Below, one piece after another: positions 8,519 to 16,324 of a stretch of DNA of 64,000 nt. The stretch comes from Kitasatospora sp. DSM 101779 (GTDB lineage Bacteria; Actinomycetota; Actinomycetes; Streptomycetales; Streptomycetaceae): contig NZ_JAHTIK010000001.1 in NCBI RefSeq assembly GCF_025655475.1, forward strand, positions 343,023 through 407,022. The letters run 5' to 3'. The position numbers were made by a program, and so were the translations under genes. The notes beneath the pieces were generated by a model. That model saw only the letters and a program-made list of their open reading frames with translations, was not told the origin of the DNA and did no database searches. The stretch's first letter is position 1; every line of letters starts with the position of its first letter.

Positions 8519-9187
8519 TCAGCGCTTGGTGATGGCCACGTGGCGGATGTTCACGGGCAGGTTCGGGAAGCCGTCCCCGGGGTTGTTCTGGTCGTCCTCG
8601 CCGCCCGCGGCGATCTTCTGCAGGACGTCGAGTCCGGCCGTGACCTGGCCGAATGGCGTGTAGTTGGGCGAGAGCTTGGTGTCCTTCCAGACGAAGAAGA
8701 ACTGGCTGCCGTTGGTGTTCGGACCGGCGTTGGCCATGGCGACCGTCCCGGCCGGGTAGGTGGCGCCCTCCAGGTTCTCGTCCGGGAACGAGTAGCCGGG
8801 TCCGCCGCTGCCGGTGCCGGTCGGGTCGCCGCACTGCAGCACGAAGATCCGCTGGGTGGTGAGCCGGTGGCAGTGGCTGCGGTCGAAGTAGTCGTGCTCG
8901 GCGAGGAACCGGAACGAGAAGGTGGTGCACGGGGCCTTGTCGGTCAGCGCCTTGAAGGTGATGGCGCCCTGACTGGTCCGCAGCGTCGCGCTGTACGGCT
9001 TCGCGGCCTTCTTCGCGTCGAAGACGGGGATGCCCTTGAAGTTGTCGGCCGGAACCGCCGGCGTGTAGCTGCAGGCGGCGGCCGTCGTGCCACCTGCGGC
9101 GGACGGCTGGGCGGCCGCGGCGGTGCTGGACAGCGCCAGCGGCAGGGTGGTCAGGGCGGTGAGCAGGGACCAGGTCTTGCGCTTCAC
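8519..9187 (-). CDS. secreted peptidyl-prolyl cis-trans isomerase (cyclophilin)
   Basis: A 222-residue exported cyclophilin. The N-terminus VKRKTWSLLTALTTLPLAL followed by an Ala-rich region is a Sec signal peptide, without a lipobox. The mature part has the cyclophilin core: DYFDRSHCHRLTT, LQCGDPTGTGSGGPGY, TNGSQFFF and a C-terminal YTPFGQVTAGLDVLQKI. These proteins speed proline isomerisation during folding, here outside the cell. GTG at 9187 has GGAAGG seven bases upstream; a longer in-frame ATG start at 9226 would place extra residues before the signal peptide. Monocistronic as far as visible. Confidence 0.92.
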   Translation of the reverse strand: MKRKTWSLLTALTTLPLALSSTAAAAQPSAAGGTTAAACSYTPAVPADNFKGIPVFDAKKAAKPYSATLRTSQGAITFKALTDKAPCTTFSFRFLAEHDYFDRSHCHRLTTQRIFVLQCGDPTGTGSGGPGYSFPDENLEGATYPAGTVAMANAGPNTNGSQFFFVWKDTKLSPNYTPFGQVTAGLDVLQKIAAGGEDDQNNPGDGFPNLPVNIRHVAITKR

Positions 9188-9326
9188 GTGGCAGCCTTCC
9201 GGGTGGAGTTGGCGCGGACCCGTCATGCATGCCCGCCCGGACGCCGGCCATGCACCGACTCACGGAGCACGGGACCCGAAGGACCGGCCCGGCCGGAACC
9301 GTGCACGCGGCCCTCGACAGCTCCCG

Positions 9327-9431
9327 TCAGGCGTCGCGGGCGGGCGAGCCGACCAGGCCGAGGACGGTGAGCAGCAGGCCGAGGCCGAAGCAGCCCAGCA
9401 GGCAGAGGGCGAGCAGAACGGAGATCGGCAC
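9327..9431 (-). CDS. 34-residue hydrophobic membrane peptide
   Basis: A short frame (GTG at 9431) encoding a single continuous hydrophobic helix, starting MPISVLLALCLLGCFGLG and ending with a polar tail SPARDA. Nearly every codon ends in G or C, as in true genes of this genome. It lies about 100 bases after the SnoaL-like gene on the same strand and may be the last member of that operon. The ribosome-binding site is weak (GGAA about 12 bases upstream). Function unknown; single-pass membrane location is inferred from hydrophobicity. Confidence 0.45.
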   Translation of the reverse strand: MPISVLLALCLLGCFGLGLLLTVLGLVGSPARDA

Positions 9432-9534
9432 GGTTGGAGGATTCCAGGTCGGTGCGCTGCCGTCCAGCGGGCTCCTGCCCGGCACCCCGCAGCGCGGCAC
9501 CGCCGGTGGGTGGTGCCGCGCCGCGGGCGGTGCG

Positions 9535-10038
9535 TCAGGGAGTGGGTGGGGTCCGTTCGGTGGGCAGGCCGGACCGGGTGAGGACGGTGGCGAGGTCGTA
9601 GTGGTCCCGGTCGGAGGTGATCCGGCCGTGGTCGTCGAGGTCGAGGAGGGTGGTCATGGGGACGGCGAAGGCCTTGGGTGCGGCTTTGAGGTGGCCGGAG
9701 TAGACGGCCTCGGCGGTGATGCGCCGGCTGTGGCGGTGGGTGGTGCGGACGGTGACGTGCACGTTGGCGATGAGGTCGTCCGCGCGGGCCTTCCAGCCGG
9801 AGATCTCCTGGCGACCGCGGAAGGTGACGCCGACGGCGAGGTCGGTGTACGTGCCGTCGACGGTGAACAGGGCGCCGAGTTCCCGGGGGTCGGTGCCGTT
9901 CCAGGCGCAGGCCCATGCGGTGACGATCCTCGGCGGGTGCCCGGCGGCGCCCTGCGCGGCGGCGGTGGCGGTGGTGGCGGCCGTGCAGAGCGCTGCGGCG
10001 GCGACGAGCGTGGTGGTGGCGCGGGAGGGGCGGGACAT
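9535..10038 (-). CDS. secreted SnoaL/SgcJ-like (NTF2-fold) protein
   Basis: A 167-residue protein with an N-terminal signal peptide (MSRPSRATTTLVAAAALCTAA) and an NTF2-like domain of the SgcJ/EcaC or SnoaL type: IVTAWACAWNGTDPRELGALFTVDGTYTDL, FRGRQEISGW, and a C-terminal MTTLLDLDDHGRI strand. Members are small cyclases, isomerases or lipid/ligand-binding proteins; substrate not visible. It is preceded by AAGGAG nine bases before the ATG, the same leader pattern as the carotenoid oxygenase gene 113 bases upstream on the same strand, and is probably the third gene of that operon. Confidence 0.8.
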   Translation of the reverse strand: MSRPSRATTTLVAAAALCTAATTATAAAQGAAGHPPRIVTAWACAWNGTDPRELGALFTVDGTYTDLAVGVTFRGRQEISGWKARADDLIANVHVTVRTTHRHSRRITAEAVYSGHLKAAPKAFAVPMTTLLDLDDHGRITSDRDHYDLATVLTRSGLPTERTPPTP

Positions 10039-10151
10039 CGTGGCGGCTCCTTCGGCTGCGGGGTTGTGGACCGGGCCGGGATCGGGCGGGAGCGGGGGCC
10101 GCGGCGGTGCGGGTGTCGGTGGCACCGCCGCGACCCTGCGGGCGGCCGCGG

Positions 10152-11516
10152 TCAGCCCGCGGCGCCGTCCGGGGCGGTGTCGGGGATCCAGGACCCGTGG
10201 ATTCCGGCGGTCACCCGCCGGGGCAGGTGGACGGTGGCGACCCGGTCGAGGCCGGAGGCGTCGAGGACGAGGAGCTGGGAGGCGTCCTGCTTGAGGTCGG
10301 AGACGACGGTGAGCAGGTAGCCGTCGTCCTCGCGGGTGCCGCCGGCGGCGGGGACGAACACGGCCTCGCTGGGCAGCCGGGCGTCGCCGACCGGGTGGAT
10401 GCGGCGGGCGCCGGTGGTGCGGTCGTACTTGACGACGCCGTAGCTGCCGAAGCCCCGCTCGTCGGGGAAGGAGATGGCGTACTGGTAGCGGTTCTCCCGG
10501 CCCAGGTACTCCTCGTTGAGGGTCGGGAACTCGACCGCGAGGTCGTCGACGATCTGCTCGTCGACGGTGCCGGCGGCCGGGTCGACGGTCCAGCGGCGGG
10601 TGTAGGAGCGGGCGTTGGGCTCGGTGCCGCGTCCGGGGGCGCCGATCCACCAGTTCCAGGAGAGCCGGAAGCCCTCGCGGTCCACGGTGGGTCCCTCCAG
10701 GACGATGCGGCCGCGGCCGTCCTCGTAGGCGTTGGAGACGTGCAGCATGTTGCCCGGTTCGACGGAGAACCAGCGCACCTGGCCGGCGCCGTCGCGGCCG
10801 CGCGGCATGATGCCGATGCGGGCGGGCTGCCGGTCGCTCCAGCCGTAGGGGATGCCGGAGTGCTCGCCCGGGTCGAAGGTGACGTTGCCCTCCATGAACA
10901 CCACGTGGTGGCGGGTGACGGCGAAGTCGTGCTTGAGGGAGGCGGTCGCTCCCGGGATCTCGGCACTGTGGACGAGCTCGCCCTTGGCGTCGGCGACGTG
11001 GTACATCAGGTACGGCGGGAACGGCGAGGACCCGAAGAAGTGGAGCTCCCCCGTGACCGGGTCCTCCTTGGGGTGCGCGGTCATCGCGCCGCGCAGCTTG
11101 CCGTCGAAGTCGTGGGCGCCGACGGTGTCCAGCTCCGGGGTGAGCTCGAAGGGGAGGTTCGACTCGCAGAGTGCGAGCAACCGGCCCCCGTGCTCGATGA
11201 CGTGGGTGCCGGCGGTGCTGGCGGTCAGGTCGGGACCGTGCTCGGTCATGTAGGGCGCGCCGTCCAGGGCCGGGGTGTGCACCCAGCGGTTGCGGTACCA
11301 CTCGGCGCGGCCCTCGCGCAGCCGGATGCCGTGGACCATCCCGCTGCCCTTGAACCAGTGGGTGGGGGTGATGCCGGGCTTCGGGTTGTGGCCGTTGCGG
11401 AGCAGGCGGCCGGTCAGCTCGGTGGGCAGGGTGCCCTCGACGGTGAGCCCGGTGGCGGTGACCTCGTCGGCGACGGGGGTGTAGTGGCCGGTCAGGTAGG
11501 GCTTGTCCGCGGTCAT
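10152..11516 (-). CDS. carotenoid oxygenase family non-heme iron dioxygenase
   Basis: A 454-residue carotenoid cleavage oxygenase-type enzyme. The four iron-binding histidines are recognisable: TAHPKEDP, LKHDFAVTRHH, MLHVSNAYED and the C-terminal GIHGSWIPD, with the early LLRNGHNPKPG and FKGSGMVHGIRL segments also conserved. Family members split carotenoid, stilbene or lignin-type double bonds with O2; this one has no signal peptide, so it acts in the cytoplasm. It sits between an MFS exporter gene (99 bases upstream) and a SnoaL-like secreted protein gene. No carotenoid synthesis gene is in the window, so the substrate could be an apocarotenoid or a phenylpropenoid. ATG has AAGGAG upstream. 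Confidence 0.93.
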   Translation of the reverse strand: MTADKPYLTGHYTPVADEVTATGLTVEGTLPTELTGRLLRNGHNPKPGITPTHWFKGSGMVHGIRLREGRAEWYRNRWVHTPALDGAPYMTEHGPDLTASTAGTHVIEHGGRLLALCESNLPFELTPELDTVGAHDFDGKLRGAMTAHPKEDPVTGELHFFGSSPFPPYLMYHVADAKGELVHSAEIPGATASLKHDFAVTRHHVVFMEGNVTFDPGEHSGIPYGWSDRQPARIGIMPRGRDGAGQVRWFSVEPGNMLHVSNAYEDGRGRIVLEGPTVDREGFRLSWNWWIGAPGRGTEPNARSYTRRWTVDPAAGTVDEQIVDDLAVEFPTLNEEYLGRENRYQYAISFPDERGFGSYGVVKYDRTTGARRIHPVGDARLPSEAVFVPAAGGTREDDGYLLTVVSDLKQDASQLLVLDASGLDRVATVHLPRRVTAGIHGSWIPDTAPDGAAG

Positions 11517-11614
11517 GGCGGGAGTCTCCTTCGGTCGGTGGGGTGATCTGCCGGACGGCGCGTCGGGCAGCGGGTACGGCATTGCGGGTGGTGCGGCCGG
11601 CTCCTGGGGACCGG

Positions 11615-13099
11615 TCAGGTCCTGGGGAGCAGCGGGGTCCGGGATGCCCGGGCCGGTTCCGGTTCCCGGGACGTGCGGCGGGTCAGGAGCGCCGCGAGGA
11701 GGGCCGTTGCGGCGAGGACGGCGGCCGAGGCCGCGAAAGCGGCCCGGTAGCCGGCGGTGAGCGCCTCGGTGTGGGGCTGGTGGGTGGCCGCGCGGGCGGT
11801 GACGGAGCCGGCGAGGCTGGCCAGCGCCGCGAGGCCGATCGCGCCGCCGACCTGGCGGGTGGTGTTGACCAGCCCGCCGGCCAGTCCCGCGTCCTGGGGC
11901 GGGAGTCCTTCCACCGCGAAGGCGGTGAGCTGGACGAAGGCGATGCTCAGGCCGAGGCCGACCAGGACGCTCGGACCCAGGACGTCGGCGAGGTAGCTCC
12001 CGCCGGCGCTGACCCGGGCCAGCCACAGCAAGCCCGCGGCCTCGGTGAGCAGCGCCCCGACCACGGTCGCGGCGGCGCCGATCCGGCGGGCGAGGCGCGG
12101 GGCGACCGCGGATCCGATCATGTTGGCCGCGGCGAGCGGGAGTTGGCCGACCCCGGTGGCGAGCGGGCCGGAGCCGAGGACCAGTTGCTGGTAGAGCGGC
12201 AGGAAGAAGAACAGGGCGATCCACACCGACCCCAGCAGGGCCATCAGCAGGTTCCCCGCTGCCACCCGGCCGGTGCCGAACAGCCGTGGCGGCACCAGTG
12301 CGTTGGGGCGGCGGACCTCGACCAGGGCAAAGGCGGTGAGCAGGACGGCGGCGCCGCCCAGGGCGCCCAGCACCCGGCCGTCCGTCCAGCCGGCGCCGCG
12401 CACGGCGGTCAGCCCCCACACGAGGCAGGTCAGGGCGAGGGTGACGGTGACCGTGCCCAGCAGGTCGAACCGCCCGGCCCCGACGCGGGCCGCCGGCGGG
12501 ACGAGCACCGCCGCCGCGGCGAGGACGAGCGCTGCGCCGAGCGCGACGGTGTGGAAGATCCACGGCCAGCCCCGCGCCTGGGTCAGCACACCGCCGAGCA
12601 GGACACCGCCCGCGCCTCCCGCGCCGGAGACCGCGCCCCACACTCCGAGGACCCGGCCGCGGCCGGGGCCCGGCGGGTACGCGTCCATGGCGAGCGCGAG
12701 CGCGGCCGGGGCGATGGCGGCGGCGCCGATGCCCTGGACGGCGCGGGCCGCGATGAGCACCTCGGGCGAGTGGGCGAGCCCCGCTGCCGGCGAGGCGACG
12801 GCGAACAGGGCGAGGCCGGTGAGCAGCACCCGGCGGTGGCCGAGCAGGTCGCCCGCCCGTCCGCCGGCCAGCAGCAGCGCCGCGAACGCGAGGCCGTAGG
12901 CGTTGACCACCCAGGTGGTGCCGCTCTCCGACAGGCCGACACCGGTGCGGATCTGCGGCAGTGCGACGTTCACGATCGAGGTGGCGAGCATGACGGTGAA
13001 CTGGGCGGCGGCGAGCACCGCGAGGACGGCGGCCGGCCGGCGGACGGGCGGCAGCCGCCCCTGCTGCGTGTGCTTCGGCTGTGTGCGTGGGAGGTTCAT
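11615..13099 (-). CDS. MFS drug:H+ antiporter, 14-TM (DHA2) type
   Basis: A 494-residue transporter with about 14 membrane helices and DHA2/EmrB features: QFTVMLATSIVNVALPQI in the first helix, TWVVNAYGLAFAALLLAGGRAGDLLGHRRVLL (motif A in loop 2-3, quoted region at residues about 60-90), and LGVWGAVSGAGGAGGVLLGG (motif C-like). It probably exports a hydrophobic or antibiotic compound. It is the first gene of the MFS, carotenoid oxygenase, SnoaL-like series. The ATG at 13099 has only GAAG before it; in-frame upstream codons run through the repeat operator and were rejected. TGTCC repeats lie directly upstream. Confidence 0.9.
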   Translation of the reverse strand: MNLPRTQPKHTQQGRLPPVRRPAAVLAVLAAAQFTVMLATSIVNVALPQIRTGVGLSESGTTWVVNAYGLAFAALLLAGGRAGDLLGHRRVLLTGLALFAVASPAAGLAHSPEVLIAARAVQGIGAAAIAPAALALAMDAYPPGPGRGRVLGVWGAVSGAGGAGGVLLGGVLTQARGWPWIFHTVALGAALVLAAAAVLVPPAARVGAGRFDLLGTVTVTLALTCLVWGLTAVRGAGWTDGRVLGALGGAAVLLTAFALVEVRRPNALVPPRLFGTGRVAAGNLLMALLGSVWIALFFFLPLYQQLVLGSGPLATGVGQLPLAAANMIGSAVAPRLARRIGAAATVVGALLTEAAGLLWLARVSAGGSYLADVLGPSVLVGLGLSIAFVQLTAFAVEGLPPQDAGLAGGLVNTTRQVGGAIGLAALASLAGSVTARAATHQPHTEALTAGYRAAFAASAAVLAATALLAALLTRRTSREPEPARASRTPLLPRT

Positions 13100-13123
13100 G
13101 CCGCACAGCTTCGTGCGGGGCGG

Positions 13124-13183
13124 TGTCCACTCTCCAGGCCCGGCAGGAGCGGGTACTGTCCACTCCTGTCCGGACCTGTCCAC
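13124..13183 (-). promoter_or_regulatory. phased TGTCC direct repeats upstream of the MFS operon
   Basis: TGTCC occurs at 13124, 13157, 13167 and 13177 (TGTCCAC three times, TGTCCGG once). The spacings are 33, 10 and 10 bases, so every copy falls on the same face of the helix. They start 25 bases before the MFS start codon. Phased direct repeats are typical operators for regulators that bind as a row of monomers; no regulator gene is adjacent. Regulatory role is inferred. Confidence 0.55.
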
Positions 13184-13223
13184 CTGCTGATCGCACGTGG
13201 AGCCGGAGGCTGCCGTAAGGAGG

Positions 13224-13634
13224 TCAGGCGGTCAGACTGCCGACCACCCTGGTCGGGCTGATGCGGAGGACGACGCGGAGGACCTCCGCCGGCAGGTCGA
13301 GGTACTCCTGTCCGGCGCCGGGGCCTTCGTACTGTTCGGCGAGGGCAACCGCGAGGGTGCGGCCGGTGTCCTCGGTGACCGTGCAGAGCCCGCGTATCTC
13401 GGCGTATCGGTCCGGGTCGGCCGGGTCGTAGACGGTGAGGCTGGCGCGCGGGTCGCGGACCAGGTTGCGTGCCTTGCGGCGGCCGGCCGCGGTGGAGACG
13501 AGCAGGTCGTCGCCGTCGCGGCCGACCCAGACCACCGAGGTCTGCGGGGCCCCGTCCGGGTTGAGGGTGGCGAGGACGGCGGGGATCGGCGCGTCGAGCA
13601 GTGCCCGGACGGATTCGTTCAGCATGGTCGTCAT
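13224..13634 (-). CDS. PPOX-class flavin/F420-dependent oxidoreductase
   Basis: A 136-residue split-barrel protein of the pyridoxamine-phosphate-oxidase-like class, with APIPAVLATLNPDGAPQTSVVWVGRDGDDLLVSTA (beginning quoted in parts: AVLATLNPDG, TSVVWV), KARNLVRDPRASLTVYDP and a C-terminal VLRISPTRVVG. Actinomycete members reduce or oxidise diverse substrates with F420 or FMN. ATG at 13634 begins MTTMLNESVRALL. It is upstream of, and on the same strand as, the MFS gene, but the repeat operator between them suggests separate transcription. Confidence 0.85.
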   Translation of the reverse strand: MTTMLNESVRALLDAPIPAVLATLNPDGAPQTSVVWVGRDGDDLLVSTAAGRRKARNLVRDPRASLTVYDPADPDRYAEIRGLCTVTEDTGRTLAVALAEQYEGPGAGQEYLDLPAEVLRVVLRISPTRVVGSLTA

Positions 13635-13707
13635 TCGGGCGAGGCTATCTGCCGCCCGGTCAGGTGCACGCACAGCCCCGGGCCCGTCCACGGGACCTGG
13701 CGGCGGG

Positions 13708-15342
13708 TCAGCCGCGGGTGAAGGTCCCGAGGCCGTCGTGGTCGAACTGCTCGACCACCACGGTGGAGGCCTGCCCGTCGGCGCCCACGGTGAAGGTCAC
13801 CCCGGACAGGCCGACCGCGTTCTCCCCGCGGGTCTGGAAGCTGAACACGTCGCCGTCGTAGTGCTGGAGCGGGAACTGCAGGTTCTCCGGTCCGAGGCTC
13901 ATCACCAGCCGGCCGTTCTGGGAGCCGACGGTCAGCGGCCCGAAGTACCCGTTGCCGTACGTCCCGACGTACGCCGTGTCCGGCTTGGCCGGGGCCGCGC
14001 CGGCCGGGGGCTTGGTGTAGTCGGTCGGCGAGGCCGCGCCCTGGGCGGCGGCCGGCACGACCTTGCCCATGAAGCTCAGCCAGTCGACCGTCTCGTGACC
14101 CTCCTGCGCGACGTCGAAGAACTCCTCGGCCACCGCCTCCGGGACGCCGATCGGCTGTCCGTTGGTCAGCACGACGATCCCGAGCTGCTCGGACGGCAGC
14201 AGGGTGACCACCGTCGCCGCGCCCAGCTCGAAGGCACCGGAGTGGTTCAGCCGCAGCCGGCCGCGGGGGTCTGTGCTGACGTTCCAGCCGAGGCCGTAGA
14301 AGCCGGCGTTGCCCGCGGGCGCGTGCGGCGGGTTGGAGACGATGTGCGGCAGCCGGGTCTCGTTCAGGGCTGCCGGGTCGACGATCTGCCGCCCCTCGAA
14401 GCTGCCGTCGGCGAGCTGCAGCCGCATCCACCGGGCGAGGTCCTGCACGGTGGAGCTCACCCCGCCGGCCGGGGCCTGGGGGTCCGGGTTCTGGGTGGTG
14501 CTGACCTGCCAGCCGGCGTCCGTCCGCACGTGCGGTGTCGCCTTGTTCGCCGCGTTGTCGTAGGCGGAGCGCAGCGAACTCGTGGAGCTCATCCCCAGCG
14601 GCTTGTAGACGACGTCCGCGGCGAGGTCCTCCCAGGCCACGCCCTTGGCCTTGGCGACGGCCACGGCCGCCTCGGTCAGGCCGTAGTTGGTGTAGGCGTA
14701 GCTCGCCCGGAACGGTGCGAGCCGATGGTCGCGCAGGTGCTGGAGGATGTAGTCACGCTGGTAGCCAAGGTCCTCCAGCAGGTCCCCGGCGTGGTCCGGC
14801 AGTCCACTGCGGTGCGAGAAGAGGTCGGCGACCGTGACGTGGCTGCTCACCCAGGGGTCGGCCAGTGCGAAGCCGGGGTCGTGGGCGGCGACCGGGTCGT
14901 CCCACTTCACGGCCTTCTGGCCGACCACTCCGGAGACCACGGTGGAGGAGATCGGTTTGGAGAGCGAGGCGAGCTGGAAGACGGTGTCCGGGTCGACCGT
15001 CTCGGGTGAGCCGAGCCGGCGGACGCCGAAGCCCTTCACATGGACGACCTCGTCCTTGTACACGACGGCGAGGGCGACCCCCGGCACGCCCGTCTTCGCC
15101 ATCGCGTTCTGCACGTAGCCGTCGATCTGCGCCACCGCGGCGGAGACCTGCTGCTCGGTCAGCTGCGGCGGCGGCTGGGCGGGCGGTGCGCTCGCCGGGG
15201 TGGACGAGGGGCTCGGCGCGGGCGCGACCACGGGACCGTTCGCGCCGCCGGAGGTGCATCCGGCGATCAGCGCGCCGGCCAGCAGCGGCACGGCCACGCG
15301 CAACCCGGGCCGCGCGGCCCTCCGGCCACCGTGACGAACCAT
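13708..15342 (-). CDS. lipoprotein serine hydrolase (class C beta-lactamase/DD-peptidase fold)
   Basis: A 544-residue exported serine hydrolase. Residues 1-29 are a lipoprotein signal with lipobox LIAGC (Cys29), followed by a Pro/Ser/Ala linker. The catalytic domain has SLSK (SxxK) in FQLASLSKPISS, a YTN triad element in SYAYTNYG, and HSG in LNHSGAF, the pattern of EstB/class C beta-lactamase-like enzymes. A C-terminal domain (about 120 residues, DTAYVGTYGNGYFGPL onwards) matches the lipocalin-like DUF3471 type. Likely roles are peptidase or esterase at the cell surface; beta-lactam hydrolysis cannot be claimed. ATG at 15342 follows GAGGGGAG. Confidence 0.9.
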   Translation of the reverse strand: MVRHGGRRAARPGLRVAVPLLAGALIAGCTSGGANGPVVAPAPSPSSTPASAPPAQPPPQLTEQQVSAAVAQIDGYVQNAMAKTGVPGVALAVVYKDEVVHVKGFGVRRLGSPETVDPDTVFQLASLSKPISSTVVSGVVGQKAVKWDDPVAAHDPGFALADPWVSSHVTVADLFSHRSGLPDHAGDLLEDLGYQRDYILQHLRDHRLAPFRASYAYTNYGLTEAAVAVAKAKGVAWEDLAADVVYKPLGMSSTSSLRSAYDNAANKATPHVRTDAGWQVSTTQNPDPQAPAGGVSSTVQDLARWMRLQLADGSFEGRQIVDPAALNETRLPHIVSNPPHAPAGNAGFYGLGWNVSTDPRGRLRLNHSGAFELGAATVVTLLPSEQLGIVVLTNGQPIGVPEAVAEEFFDVAQEGHETVDWLSFMGKVVPAAAQGAASPTDYTKPPAGAAPAKPDTAYVGTYGNGYFGPLTVGSQNGRLVMSLGPENLQFPLQHYDGDVFSFQTRGENAVGLSGVTFTVGADGQASTVVVEQFDHDGLGTFTRG

Positions 15343-15494
15343 CGAGTTCTCCCCTCGTCCGGGCGGTACGGCCCCGCTCCGGCGGCACCGTGCGCGCCAC
15401 CTCGCGAGTATTCGTCGGCCCGGGGCCGCCCCGCCCGCCGCCGCGCGCCGATCCGCGCGCAATCCACCCGTCCAGCGGTGACGCGCACGGCGGC

Positions 15495-16130
15495 TCAGTA
15501 GTGCGGGTTGGACAGGTGGACGCCCAGGCTCTCCAGCCCGGACAGGAAGACCTCCACGCCGACCGCCGCCAGCAGCAGGCCGAGCAGCCGGGACAGCACC
15601 TCCAGCACGGTGCCGTGGGTCCGTTGCAGCAGCGGCGCGAGCAGCAGGACGCATGCGCAGTCGATGACGATCACCAGGACGTACATGCCGGCCACGGTCG
15701 TCCGCCAGCCCCATGTGTTCTCGTCCAGTGATCCGAGCAGTTCCGCCGTCACCGCGAGCGGGCTGACGATGTACGGGAGCAGCAGTTCCCGGACCCCTTC
15801 GAACATCGGGTGGAGCGACTCCTCGTCCTCCTCCTCGCCCTCGCCGAGGTGGATGCCCATGACGAGGGCGACGGCGTAGATGAAGAAGATCACCCCGCCG
15901 GCCAGTTGCAGCGACTGGGTGGAGACGTGGAAGAACGTGGTCAGGAACTCGGCCGAGTAGGCCATCAGGATGCCGACCGCCGCCGCCAGCAGCGAGCTGA
16001 CCATCGTCAACCGGCGCATCTGCCCGATCGTGCGGGTGCGGCTCAGCCGGGCGAACGCGATCAGCACCTTCTGCGGGCCGATGACCGCGAAGAAGGTCAC
16101 GAAGGCGGTGACGGTGGTCAGGTCGCGCAT
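15495..16130 (-). CDS. MarC/UPF0056 family membrane protein
   Basis: A 211-residue integral membrane protein with six predicted helices and MarC-family features: an N-terminal FVTFFAVIGPQKVLIAFARL in place of the NPIG segment, LAGGVIFFIYAVALVMGI, and PYIVSPLAVTAELL (family P-I-G/P-L-A region). An acidic loop (GEGEEEDEES) separates the halves. The family is widespread and its transported substrate, if any, is unknown. The ATG at 16130 directly abuts GAGGGG, so the ribosome-binding site is oddly close and a start a few codons in is possible. Confidence 0.85.
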   Translation of the reverse strand: MRDLTTVTAFVTFFAVIGPQKVLIAFARLSRTRTIGQMRRLTMVSSLLAAAVGILMAYSAEFLTTFFHVSTQSLQLAGGVIFFIYAVALVMGIHLGEGEEEDEESLHPMFEGVRELLLPYIVSPLAVTAELLGSLDENTWGWRTTVAGMYVLVIVIDCACVLLLAPLLQRTHGTVLEVLSRLLGLLLAAVGVEVFLSGLESLGVHLSNPHY

Positions 16131-16324
16131 CCCCTCATCATCGGGGGGCGTCCCTGCGTCGCCGGGTGCGACGCGCCTGGCGCCGTGTCAGCCCCCGCAC
16201 CCGCGAGGTCAGGCCGGCCGCCGGCACGTCGGTTCGGCGGCACGTCAGCCCGACGTCGCGTCAGCCCGACGTCGCATCGCCCGGCGGGCCGGGCCGGGAG
16301 TCGCGCCCGGCCCGCCGGCAGGCG

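Noticed and set aside
13435..15009. Long plus-strand frame over the serine hydrolase gene
   Set aside because: Antisense shadow; no ribosome-binding site, and the minus-strand gene carries the lipobox, SxxK, Y-x-N and HSG motifs.
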